From Candidatus Aegiribacteria sp. (GTDB lineage: Bacteria; Fermentibacterota; Fermentibacteria; Fermentibacterales; Fermentibacteraceae), in contig JAIOSX010000058.1 of NCBI GenBank assembly GCA_021107345.1, positions 1-6,755 on the forward strand: a stretch of 6,755 nt of DNA, written 5' to 3'. Position numbers and translations under genes: made by a program. Below the pieces are notes generated by a model that was not told where the DNA came from, ran no database searches, and was given only the letters and a program-made list of their open reading frames with translations. Shown piece after piece: positions 1 through 6,522 of the stretch. Numbering within the stretch: position 1 is the first letter of the stretch; every line of letters starts with the position of its first letter.

Positions 1-1493
1 ATCCTCTCACAGGAGTCGAAAGCATCCTTACGGAAAATGTATTTCCATTGTATCCTCTTGAGCTTGAGAACGGCAGCATCATCTGGACTGATGCCGGTGA
101 TGGCATCGTTCGTGGAATGGATGTTCCTCCTCTCCCCGATCTCAAAGTGGACTTCGGCACGGACGACCCCGATGCGCATTTCGATGTTCCCTACATGCAC
201 CAGAGATGGGACACACCGGACTGGTTTAACGGAAGCTGGTCATGCGGTCCTACTTCATGCATGATGACAGTTCAGTACTACATGATGCTCACTCCTGACT
301 CCATCTGGGTTTCTTATCCCTCCCCCGGCCGCTGGAGCCTGTGGGGTAACTACATTCCGGTGGAATACACCTTCCTTGGTTATACATACGATGTGCTGGG
401 CGCTAGTCCCGGAGACTCTGTTCCAGGCGCCCACGGGTTCATCTGCCCCGATGGCAGTGCCTGGTGGAACAATATGGTTGCTTTTCTCAACCGGCATGGG
501 GTAAGCTCAGCATGTGCGGGAACTTCATGGTCAACGCTCACCGGGCAGATCGACAGCAATTATCCCGTTGTCTGTTCAAGCAACGTTCTGAGTTACGGCC
601 ATATAATCCTTCTGAACGGGTACTACACCAATCATACCATTGTGGTGAATGACCCTTTCGGAGACGCAAACGAAAGCGGCTGGGGCAGTTACTACAACGG
701 GAAGGATGTTCTGTATGACTGGCCGGGCTACAACAACGGCCACGTCCAGATAGGAGTAAGTCAGCTCTTCTACGCCCAGGCAGGGGTACCGGCTGATCCG
801 GATACTCTGGTAGATGATTGCTGCAGGGGTTTTTACAGATACGCCGACTGCAGGTTCTGGCACCTTGCGGGAAGCGGATATGATGGTAATGCCTGGTGGA
901 CATATTCCACAGCAGCTCTCCCCGACACCTGCATCGCCGAATGGCATCCGGTGCTGCCGTACGCGGGGAACTATGATGTATACGTTTACGTCCCGCCAAC
1001 CTATGCCTCGGCAACGGGGAAGTACAGGCTGCAGACCGCAGCAGGAATGGTAGAGATCACCCTTGACCAGGGACTTTACAGCGACCAGTGGGCTTCACTG
1101 GGTACATTCAACCTAGACTTCAATGCTTACCTTATGCTTGGTGACTACACCGGAACAGGCGGGCAGTACATAGCATTCGACGCGGCCCTTTTCAGGCCGA
1201 ACGGAACGGGGGTAAGCGGAGATGGGTCATGCAGCCCGTTACAGGACCTTCGCCTGTGGCCGAATCCATCCCGTGAACTCGCCTCAATACTCCTTCCATC
1301 TGCCAATGAAGGAGCTTTTATAGAAGTGTACGATATTGCAGGCAGGATGATTTCAACTGCCGCTGCATACGAATACGCTGAGACAATACAGCTGGATGTT
1401 TCATCATTCGCAGCCGGGCTCTACCTGCTTAGAATCAGCGTGAGCGGAACAGGTGGTTCAACATTCTCCAGGCTTCTCACTGTCTGCAGATAG
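1..1493 (+). CDS. C39-like cysteine peptidase with golvesin-like domain and T9SS sorting tail (5' partial)
   Basis: Probably a secreted cysteine peptidase. The frame is open from base 3 with no stop. A TTG at 48 is the first possible start in view, but no signal peptide follows it, so the N-terminus is most likely outside the window. Counting residues from the TTG, a C39-like papain-fold domain spans about 45-250. It has Cys66 in SCGPTS, His185 in YGHIILLNGY and Asp202 in NDPFGD, the expected catalytic set of Peptidase_C39_2 proteins. Residues about 255-383 resemble the golvesin/Xly carbohydrate-binding-like domain (AEWHPVLPYAGNYDVYV, then DQ...W.SLGTF). Residues about 397-481 form a type A T9SS tail (LWPNPS, IEVYDIAGRMI, FAAGLYLLRIS). 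By family knowledge this tail sends the protein across the outer membrane. The substrate is unknown, and it could be a non-bacteriocin C39-like protease or an inactive binding protein. The permease gene follows closely on the same strand. Confidence 0.85.
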   Translation, partial: PLTGVESILTENVFPLYPLELENGSIIWTDAGDGIVRGMDVPPLPDLKVDFGTDDPDAHFDVPYMHQRWDTPDWFNGSWSCGPTSCMMTVQYYMMLTPDSIWVSYPSPGRWSLWGNYIPVEYTFLGYTYDVLGASPGDSVPGAHGFICPDGSAWWNNMVAFLNRHGVSSACAGTSWSTLTGQIDSNYPVVCSSNVLSYGHIILLNGYYTNHTIVVNDPFGDANESGWGSYYNGKDVLYDWPGYNNGHVQIGVSQLFYAQAGVPADPDTLVDDCCRGFYRYADCRFWHLAGSGYDGNAWWTYSTAALPDTCIAEWHPVLPYAGNYDVYVYVPPTYASATGKYRLQTAAGMVEITLDQGLYSDQWASLGTFNLDFNAYLMLGDYTGTGGQYIAFDAALFRPNGTGVSGDGSCSPLQDLRLWPNPSRELASILLPSANEGAFIEVYDIAGRMISTAAAYEYAETIQLDVSSFAAGLYLLRISVSGTGGSTFSRLLTVCR

Positions 1494-1499
1494 TCCGGT

Positions 1500-1503
1500 A
1501 GGT
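1500..1503 (+). promoter_or_regulatory. Possible ribosome binding site supporting the CTG start of the permease
   Basis: AGGT lies five bases before the CTG at 1509. The later ATG at 1584 has only a GGA two bases away, which is too close for normal use. The match is short, so this is supportive rather than conclusive. Confidence 0.35.
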
Positions 1504-1508
1504 ATAGA

Positions 1509-2432
1509 CTGCTCTATCTTTTTCTGGCAATAGCCTGCAGCACTTCCATCGCTCTGATCTTCAAGGCAAGTGAGTCGCGGAACATGAACCGTTACACAGT
1601 CACAACGTTCAATTACCTTACTGCCGCAATGGTGTCCCTATTCTTCGTTATTATGGAGAGCTTTCCCAGCATATCTTTTGCAGAAGCTATTGGCAGCTTT
1701 TCAGCTGAGTTCCCTTCTGTAATGAACGGAGGGATATTCAGCTTTGCAGGAAGCGCAGGATGGGCAGCTGTCATCGGTCTTCCCGCGGGTTTTCTCTATT
1801 TTCTTGGGTTCATCTACCTCCAGAAGGCTGTAAGAGCCAGCGGAGTCAGTCTGTCCGGAAGCTTTTCGAAAATGGGAGTTCTGGTTCCAATGACCCTCGC
1901 CATATTCCTCTGGAATGAACTTCCAAACTGCATGCAATGGGCCGGGATATTTCTGGCATTGGTTTCCATTCTGATTGCGAACATTGATCTTTCACATCCA
2001 TCCGGAGTACTGGCGGGTTTTCAACCTGTATTGCTGATACTGTTTCTTGTTTTCGGGCTGTCGGAATTCAGCAATAAAGTCTATCAGAGGTTCGGTGTTC
2101 TTGAAATGAAAAGCCTCTTTCTCTTTTTCGTTTTCACCACCGCGTTGCTTATAAGCGGATGGAAGATGTTCAGTCAGAGGAAAAAGGTTCATGTTTCACA
2201 TTTTCTCACAGGCATTGCTGTGGGTATACCTAATTACTTCGCTTCATTTTTCCTTATTCTATCCCTGTCAAGACTTAAAACTGCGGTTGTATTCCCTGTT
2301 TACAGTGCTGCTACAATCGTATTGATAAGCCTTGCCGGCTGGCTGTTCTTCAACGAAAAGCTAAAAACAAGGGAAAGGATCGCAGTAGGTCTTACTGTGA
2401 CAGCTCTGGTTCTGGTGAATATCCAACCATGA
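1509..2432 (+). CDS. DMT-superfamily (EamA-like) permease, probable CTG start
   Basis: An inner-membrane permease of the drug/metabolite transporter superfamily; the substrate cannot be told from sequence. From the ATG at 1584 only nine hydrophobic segments are visible. The same frame is open back to 1494 and encodes LLYLFLAIACSTSIALIFK, which matches how these proteins normally begin (a first helix starting MxYL). Including it gives 307 residues and ten helices in two five-helix halves, the usual DMT design. No ATG, GTG or TTG occurs in that extension, so I place the start at CTG 1509, which aligns with the family N-terminus and has an AGGT before it. A conventional gene caller would choose 1584. 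The preceding peptidase stop is 15 bases upstream in the same frame. The 3' end overlaps the MATE gene start by four bases (ATGA), indicating one transcript and likely translational coupling. Confidence 0.8.
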   Translation: MLYLFLAIACSTSIALIFKASESRNMNRYTVTTFNYLTAAMVSLFFVIMESFPSISFAEAIGSFSAEFPSVMNGGIFSFAGSAGWAAVIGLPAGFLYFLGFIYLQKAVRASGVSLSGSFSKMGVLVPMTLAIFLWNELPNCMQWAGIFLALVSILIANIDLSHPSGVLAGFQPVLLILFLVFGLSEFSNKVYQRFGVLEMKSLFLFFVFTTALLISGWKMFSQRKKVHVSHFLTGIAVGIPNYFASFFLILSLSRLKTAVVFPVYSAATIVLISLAGWLFFNEKLKTRERIAVGLTVTALVLVNIQP

Positions 2433-3802
2433 AGAAGTCAAAACTATCCGCCGCGGAACGGACTGCTCTTCTCGGAACCCAGCCTGTAGGCAGGCTTCTT
2501 GTCAGGCTTTCGGGTCCCGCCATAACCGGCATGCTGGTTCAGTCCATGTACAACCTCGTGGATACCATTTTCGTAGGCAAGGGAGTTGGAACCCTTGGCC
2601 TTGCAGCCCTTGCGGTCTGCTTCCCTATCCAGATTTTGCTGCTTGCCGTGGGCAAGACAGTAGGTATAGGAGCTGCATCCATAATATCCAGGATGCTGGG
2701 GGCGGGTAGGGAACAAGAGGCCGGAAGAATCACCGGTGGCTCATTCTTTCTGGTTGCTTTTCTCGGGTTATTCATCTCCCTGTCCGGTCTGCTTTTTCTT
2801 GATCCTCTGCTTAAGTTATTCGGTGCCAGCAGCAGCATACTCCCATTCGCCAGGGATTATCTCTCCGTAATCTTCCTTGGAGGAACCTTCTTCACCGTAA
2901 CTGTCTGCTCCAACAACATCGCAAGATCAGAAGGCAACGCCAGGGTAGCCATGATAAGCATGTTCATTGGAGCGGGAATCAATATCATCCTTGATCCTAT
3001 CTTCATCTTCGCCCTGAACATGGGAATAAAGGGCGCTGCTATCGCTACGGTCATAGGCCAGCTTTCTGCATTCACCTGGATTACAAGGTATTTCTTCACA
3101 GGCAGGAGCCATCTGAAATTCGACTGGAAGCATCTTGTCCCGAAATGGAGCCAGTCCCTGAAAGTTCTGCAGATAGGCTCACCTTCCTTTGCGAGGATAG
3201 CAGGAGGAAGCCTCATGGCTATCGTGGTAAACAACACGATTATGCAATACGGCCATGAAATGCACCTTGCAGTACTTGGTGTAACCAACAGGATGATGAT
3301 CTTCGCCCTCATGCCCCTCTTTGGCCTTGTCCAGGGGCTCCAGCCTGTTATCGGCTACAATTACGGAGCCGGATCTTTCAAACGTGTGAAGAAAGCCCTG
3401 AAATACGCACTCATTTCCGCAACTGTTCTGACAGGAGCCTACTGGCTTCTTTTTGAAATGGCCCCCCGTTTCATACTGAGCCTGTTCAGCAACGACGAAA
3501 ATCTTATCTCCTCAGGTGCCGGAATATTGAGAATACTTGTTCTAATGATGCCTGTTGTGGGTTTTCAGGTGGTAGGGGCGGGAACCTTTCAGGCCCTTGG
3601 GAAAGCCGGCATAGCATTTGTTCTTTCCGTCTCACGACAGATCTTCTTCCTGATCCCGCTGATGCTGCTTCTGCCCCTTGCCATATCACCGCCCCTTACA
3701 GGTGCCTGGATCGCATTCCCTTCAGCGGATATTCTGGCAGCCTGCGTGACTGCCATCTTCTTCATCCGTGAAATCCGGAATTTAAAATCACTGGCTCTGT
3801 AA
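2429..3802 (+). CDS. MATE-family efflux transporter
   Basis: A 457-residue inner-membrane antiporter of the MATE family, the usual family length. These proteins export drugs or metabolites in exchange for Na+ or H+. About twelve hydrophobic helices are visible in two related halves. Typical MATE signatures are present: YNLVDTIFVGKGVGTLGLAAL at residues 41-61 (family form: MYNLVDTIFVG), GIGAASIISRMLGAG at 80-93, and in the second half GYNYGAG at 309-315 followed by a basic stretch (FKRVKKALK). These resemble MepA/DinF-type members. The ATG at 2429 overlaps the permease stop, which fixes the start and suggests co-expression. The pairing of two transporter families suggests shared handling of a compound, but nothing identifies that compound. 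The sequence looks intact. Confidence 0.93.
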   Translation: MKKSKLSAAERTALLGTQPVGRLLVRLSGPAITGMLVQSMYNLVDTIFVGKGVGTLGLAALAVCFPIQILLLAVGKTVGIGAASIISRMLGAGREQEAGRITGGSFFLVAFLGLFISLSGLLFLDPLLKLFGASSSILPFARDYLSVIFLGGTFFTVTVCSNNIARSEGNARVAMISMFIGAGINIILDPIFIFALNMGIKGAAIATVIGQLSAFTWITRYFFTGRSHLKFDWKHLVPKWSQSLKVLQIGSPSFARIAGGSLMAIVVNNTIMQYGHEMHLAVLGVTNRMMIFALMPLFGLVQGLQPVIGYNYGAGSFKRVKKALKYALISATVLTGAYWLLFEMAPRFILSLFSNDENLISSGAGILRILVLMMPVVGFQVVGAGTFQALGKAGIAFVLSVSRQIFFLIPLMLLLPLAISPPLTGAWIAFPSADILAACVTAIFFIREIRNLKSLAL

Positions 3803-3817
3803 GGAAGACTTCTCCCA

Positions 3818-3846
3818 TTGACTATTTCAACATATGGCAGTAAGAT
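3818..3846 (+). promoter_or_regulatory. Sigma-70-like promoter for the C13 peptidase gene
   Basis: TTGACT at 3818-3823 and TAAGAT at 3841-3846 are separated by exactly 17 bases. Transcription would begin near 3853, leaving a leader of about 43 bases before the ATG at 3896. GAGGG at 3887-3891 is the ribosome binding site, four bases from the ATG. The site lies in the 93-base gap after the MATE gene, so the C13 gene probably has its own transcription unit. Sigma factor preferences in this lineage are not known to me. Confidence 0.55.
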
Positions 3847-3895
3847 GTTACGGTAACATGCGATAGAACGTTTAACACTAAACTTTGAGGGTATA

Positions 3896-5146
3896 ATGAA
3901 AAAAACACTGATTATTCTTGTTCTGTTTGTAACCTTTGCAAGCGCCAGCAGCATTATCAACGCGAATACAGCAGCAGATATGGTATTCTCCGAAGTACTG
4001 AGCGGTAACATCACCGGCAGGTCCATCATGGTGCTGGACAGGATAGTTACTGAAGGTTCAATCATTGAAGCATGGAACGATGAAGTGATCGTTCCCATGG
4101 ATGCCTACCTTGTACTTATCGATGATATGTCCTACGCAAACTGGGAACACCCGTGCCGCTGGGTATTCGTCGGTCTGAATGGCGAAATGAAAATCATCAG
4201 GATGACATCCCCGCCTATCGATCTTGAATCGATGACCGTCAGTTACACTTGTCTTCCTCAGGTTGATGGAAAAGGCCAGTACGAGGATTTTATTGCCTGG
4301 TTCACACCCAACGTGCAATCCACTGCAGCAAACGCCGAGCATATGTATGCGCTGATAATCTCCGGAGGAGCCAGCACCGGCAGCAATCATATCCGTTACT
4401 ATGGTGATGTTCAGTTCGTATACAACGTTCTTGCACATGATTACCTGCTTCCCGATGATCACATAATCGTCTGCTTTGCCGATGGTCTGAATCCAGCTCC
4501 TGATCAGTCGGGCGGGATCAATTCCAATCCCGATTTCGATGACGACGGCGACAGCGATATTATCTACGACGCAACCTCAGCAGGTGTCAGCAGCGGTTTC
4601 AGTGATATAACTTCAATGGTTGGCGCAGACGATCATCTCTTCATTTTCTTCACAGACCACGGCGGCTCCGGGAAGTTTTCCAACTCACCACCTGAAGTCT
4701 TCCTCAACCTGTGGAACGGTCAGCAGCTGAATGATGACAATTACCAGACGTATCTTGAAGGGATTACATTCGCTTCGTGTCATGCGGTTCACGAACAGTG
4801 CTACTCCGGCGGTTTTCTGGGAGAAACTATTGCCGGAACCACCGGTGGTCCCAGTTCTTTCGCCTCAGCAGCCAGCGGCTACGAATCAAGCTGGGCGGGA
4901 GCAACCTATCCTGAATATGATGAATATGTCTATTACTGGACCGGCGCTATGCACGGTTCGATCCCCCCCAGCAGTGGTCCCGGTCCTGGAGCTCTTCCAG
5001 GTAACCCTGATGTGAACGGGGATGGAAAGGTTTCCTTCTGGGAAGCCTTCGACAGGGCAAAAGCCTGGGATACCTATGCGATATCGGGACAGGAACATCC
5101 CAGTGGGACGATGATCCCGATTCATGCGGTGATACGTATTACCTAG
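3896..5146 (+). CDS. C13 (legumain/caspase-like) cysteine peptidase, frameshifted before its sorting tail
   Basis: A secreted clan CD cysteine peptidase. Residues 1-18 form a signal peptide (MKKTLIILVLFVTFASAS). Residues about 20-145 are an unrecognised N-terminal region. The C13 domain starts near YALIISGG and carries His255 in FFTDHGGSG and Cys302 in EQCYSGGF, the His-Gly and Cys-x-Gly catalytic motifs of the family. Legumains cleave after Asn or Asp; specificity here is unknown. Acidic stretches (NPDFDDDGDSD, and DVNGDGKVSFWEAF near residue 375) look like calcium-binding loops. The start is set by the signal peptide and GAGGG four bases upstream. After His401-Pro402 the frame runs into an unrelated 14-residue end (SGTMIPIHAVIRIT) and stops at 5146, while a coherent continuation lies in another frame to 5454. 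The unbroken protein would be about 519 residues. The gene is either mutated or contains a sequence error; the catalytic part is complete. Confidence 0.88.
   Translation: MKKTLIILVLFVTFASASSIINANTAADMVFSEVLSGNITGRSIMVLDRIVTEGSIIEAWNDEVIVPMDAYLVLIDDMSYANWEHPCRWVFVGLNGEMKIIRMTSPPIDLESMTVSYTCLPQVDGKGQYEDFIAWFTPNVQSTAANAEHMYALIISGGASTGSNHIRYYGDVQFVYNVLAHDYLLPDDHIIVCFADGLNPAPDQSGGINSNPDFDDDGDSDIIYDATSAGVSSGFSDITSMVGADDHLFIFFTDHGGSGKFSNSPPEVFLNLWNGQQLNDDNYQTYLEGITFASCHAVHEQCYSGGFLGETIAGTTGGPSSFASAASGYESSWAGATYPEYDEYVYYWTGAMHGSIPPSSGPGPGALPGNPDVNGDGKVSFWEAFDRAKAWDTYAISGQEHPSGTMIPIHAVIRIT
5096..5104 (+). other. Frameshift point in the C13 peptidase gene
   Basis: The peptidase frame reads cat-ccc-agt here. 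Adding one C to the CCC at 5099-5101 gives EHP followed by QWDDDPDSCGDTYYLGG and stays open into the sorting tail. The actual sequence instead leads to a stop at 5144-5146. No classic slippery heptamer for programmed -1 frameshifting is visible, so a single-base deletion or an assembly error is more likely. Confidence 0.7.
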
Positions 5147-5454
5147 GCGGACTCATTTACGTGGGTATAGGAGACTCCGAGTATCCGGTTCATCCTTCAA
5201 CTGGCGGATTTACTATTACGGGCAATCCGGTTTCAACGGTTTCAACAGTTGTCTTCAACCTCGGCAGTCCCTGTGAAGTTGAGATTTCAGTGTACGACAT
5301 GAGCGGACATGTAGTTGATAATCTGCTTCGCGATGAATTCGCAGCGGGACAGCATTCTGTCAACTGGAATACAGACGAACTTGCAGCCGGAGTTTACATC
5401 GTGAGATTTGCAGCGGGCGATATCATAGAGAATCTCAGAGCTGTTAAATTCTGA
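5101..5454 (+). CDS. C-terminal T9SS sorting-domain fragment of the C13 peptidase
   Basis: This frame begins to make sense at CAG 5101 (QWDDDPDSCGDTYYLGG) and runs to TGA at 5452-5454, about 117 residues. From about 5210 it encodes a T9SS/FlgD-like sorting tail: ITGNPVS, VVFNL, VEISVYDMSGHVV, AAGQHSVNWNTDELAAGVYIVRF and a Lys-Phe end. Alone it lacks a signal peptide and catalytic residues. The first usable start is GTG at 5161, without an evident ribosome binding site, so independent translation is doubtful. It is best read as the detached end of the upstream peptidase. Without it the peptidase would lose its T9SS address and would be expected to stay in the periplasm. Confidence 0.75.
   Translation, partial: QWDDDPDSCGDTYYLGGLIYVGIGDSEYPVHPSTGGFTITGNPVSTVSTVVFNLGSPCEVEISVYDMSGHVVDNLLRDEFAAGQHSVNWNTDELAAGVYIVRFAAGDIIENLRAVKF
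5229..5246 (+). repeat. Perfect 9-base tandem duplication in the sorting tail
   Basis: GGTTTCAAC occurs twice back to back, in frame, coding for Val-Ser-Thr-Val-Ser-Thr at the start of the sorting domain's first strand. The length is a multiple of three, so it does not affect the reading frame. Confidence 0.7.
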
Positions 5455-5477
5455 CATTACACTGCCTGAAAAAGTAG

Positions 5478-5505
5478 CGGGGAGTACTTAAACTCCCCGA
5501 TTTTT
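5478..5505. terminator. Hairpin terminator between convergent genes, probably bidirectional
   Basis: CGGGGAGT at 5478-5485 pairs perfectly with ACTCCCCG at 5492-5499 around a six-base loop. A T run at 5501-5505 follows on the plus strand. On the minus strand the A run at 5469-5473 gives five T residues four bases after the stem, so the hairpin could also end the thioredoxin transcript, whose gene stops at 5521. Confidence 0.85.
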
Positions 5506-5520
5506 GTCGAACGGTTTCTA

Positions 5521-5976
5521 CTAAAGAATCGATTCAAGAGCTGTTACATACTCGCCTATTGTGGGTGTGGTGCCGACTATCCGATCTATTTCCGTACCGT
5601 CGGCTTGCGCTATTACCACACATGGGATTGCTGATACATTGTACTGCTGGGCGTAAGGGGCTACTTCAGGATTATCGACATCAAGCCTGAGAAGAACGAA
5701 GTTCGATAGAACAGGATACATCTCATCACTTGTGAAGTACTCTTCACCAAGGGTTACACAGGGTCTGCACCAGTCGGCGTACATGTCTATAAGTATCGGT
5801 TTTCCCGATGCGGCGGCCTCAGCGCTGGCGGCATCAAAATCATTTTCAAACCATGTGAGTTCTCCAGTTGGGTCCGATTGCTGATTGCCAGCTGTTTCAC
5901 CGGCAGAGCTTTCAGAATTTCCGCACGCTCCGGAGATAAGTCCCGCAATGATAAGCACTATCATGTATTTCTTCAT
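5521..5976 (-). CDS. Thioredoxin-fold protein, probable lipoprotein
   Basis: A 151-residue extracytoplasmic thioredoxin-like protein, probably a thiol-disulfide reductase. The N-terminus (MKKYMIVLIIAGLISGAC) is a signal peptide ending in a weak lipobox; Cys18 would be lipidated, although Ser rather than Leu at -3 is atypical. A Ser/Gly/Gln-rich linker follows to about residue 40. The thioredoxin domain carries the active site YADWCRPC (Cys70, Cys73) and the cis-proline Pro118 in SAIPC. The YADWC context resembles the C-terminal domain of DsbD and Thioredoxin_7 proteins. An extra cysteine, Cys119, directly follows the cis-proline. The start at 5976 is chosen over a longer frame from 6084 because it gives the signal peptide, has AAGGAAG just upstream, and the longer form would include the intergenic promoter and overlap the Nudix gene. 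The redox partner is not visible here. Confidence 0.88.
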   Translation of the reverse strand: MKKYMIVLIIAGLISGACGNSESSAGETAGNQQSDPTGELTWFENDFDAASAEAAASGKPILIDMYADWCRPCVTLGEEYFTSDEMYPVLSNFVLLRLDVDNPEVAPYAQQYNVSAIPCVVIAQADGTEIDRIVGTTPTIGEYVTALESIL

Positions 5977-6013
5977 TTTCTTCCTTTCATGAGCTGTTTC
6001 AATTAATCCGCTT

Positions 6014-6025
6014 CGTATATATACG
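6014..6025. repeat. Perfect 12-base palindrome between divergent genes
   Basis: CGTATATATACG equals its own reverse complement. It lies in the 92-base gap between the thioredoxin and Nudix genes, near the predicted minus-strand transcription start. It could be an operator, but AT-rich alternation makes short palindromes easy to obtain by chance. Confidence 0.4.
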
Positions 6026-6027
6026 GT

Positions 6028-6057
6028 AATATAGACTGATTGTTCCAAACGTAACAA
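6028..6057 (-). promoter_or_regulatory. Possible promoter of the thioredoxin gene
   Basis: Read on the minus strand, TTGTTA (6057-6052) and TATATT (6033-6028) are 18 bases apart. They match four and five of six consensus bases. Transcription would start near 6021, about 45 bases before the ATG at 5976. This agrees with the shorter start chosen for the gene. Confidence 0.4.
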
Positions 6058-6068
6058 ATGGAGACCGC

Positions 6069-6494
6069 ATGAGACCCGTAACACCGCTTATTACCGTTGA
6101 TGCAATAATCGAGCTTTCTGATGGAAAGATAGTACTGGTAAAACGAAAGTATCCCCCCCCTGGATGGGCAATTCCGGGAGGATTCGTAGATCCGGGGGAA
6201 AGCCTGGCCGAGGCCGTACGAAGGGAAGCCAGGGAGGAAACCTCCCTGGACATTGAAGTGGTAAGCATTTTCCATGTCTACTCAAAGCCCTGGCGAGACC
6301 CGAGGGGAGACACGGTGAGTATTGTGTACTACTGCAAAGCCAATGGCAATCCTGAAGGAGGCGATGATGCCGTGGAAGCTGTTGCTTTTGCTCCAGACTG
6401 TTTGCCCGATGTTATTGCTTTTGACCACAGGAAGATAATTCAGCAGTTCCTGCAGTGGAAAAGTACAGGTATCCGACCATCCGTGGAAGAGTAG
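6069..6494 (+). CDS. Nudix hydrolase, ADP-ribose pyrophosphatase-like
   Basis: A 141-residue cytoplasmic Nudix hydrolase, predicted to cleave the pyrophosphate bond of ADP-ribose or a related nucleotide diphosphate compound using Mg2+. The Nudix box is at residues 38-60: Gly38, Glu44, Arg52-Glu53 and Glu56-Glu57 are all present, supplying the metal ligands. The Gly normally near the box end is Ser59. WAIPGGFVDPGE and the later RDPRG (76-80) in the YSKPWRDPRGDTVS context resemble small archaeal and bacterial ADP-ribose pyrophosphatases, so that substrate is favoured but not proved. TGGAGA at 6059-6064 is a good ribosome binding site five to eight bases before the ATG. The gene is divergent from the thioredoxin gene and convergent with the SPFH gene. 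A run of eight C at 6153-6160 lies within the coding sequence. Confidence 0.92.
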   Translation: MRPVTPLITVDAIIELSDGKIVLVKRKYPPPGWAIPGGFVDPGESLAEAVRREAREETSLDIEVVSIFHVYSKPWRDPRGDTVSIVYYCKANGNPEGGDDAVEAVAFAPDCLPDVIAFDHRKIIQQFLQWKSTGIRPSVEE

Positions 6495-6522
6495 CAATCC
6501 CCCTGGTCTTCACCTGTTCTTC

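Noticed and set aside
538..1014. Long open frames on the minus strand opposite the C39-like peptidase (538-1014 and 576-947)
   Set aside because: They lie wholly opposite a gene with clear domains, and their translations are Arg/Pro/Ser/Cys-rich with no recognisable motif, as expected of shadow frames.
1486..1520. Read-through of the TAG at 1491-1493 fusing the peptidase to the in-frame permease
   Set aside because: A T9SS tail works at the C-terminus, and a fusion to an inner-membrane permease would make no topological sense; the shared frame is a coincidence.
2857..3312. 151-residue minus-strand open frame opposite the MATE gene
   Set aside because: The MATE frame has strong family motifs throughout; the antisense frame has no ribosome binding site or family features that I recognise.
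4963..4969. Seven-C run in the C13 gene as the site of the frameshift
   Set aside because: The calcium-loop-like DVNGDGKVSFWEAF downstream of this run is still in the catalytic frame, so the break comes later, near 5101.
5995..6045. Plus-strand promoter for the Nudix gene (TAATAT at 6027-6032)
   Set aside because: The -10 element is acceptable but nothing resembling a -35 element lies at a proper distance, so I cannot support it.
5977..6084. Longer N-terminus for the thioredoxin-like protein starting at 6084
   Set aside because: It would put 36 non-signal residues before a clean signal peptide, overlap the Nudix start, and include the likely promoter.
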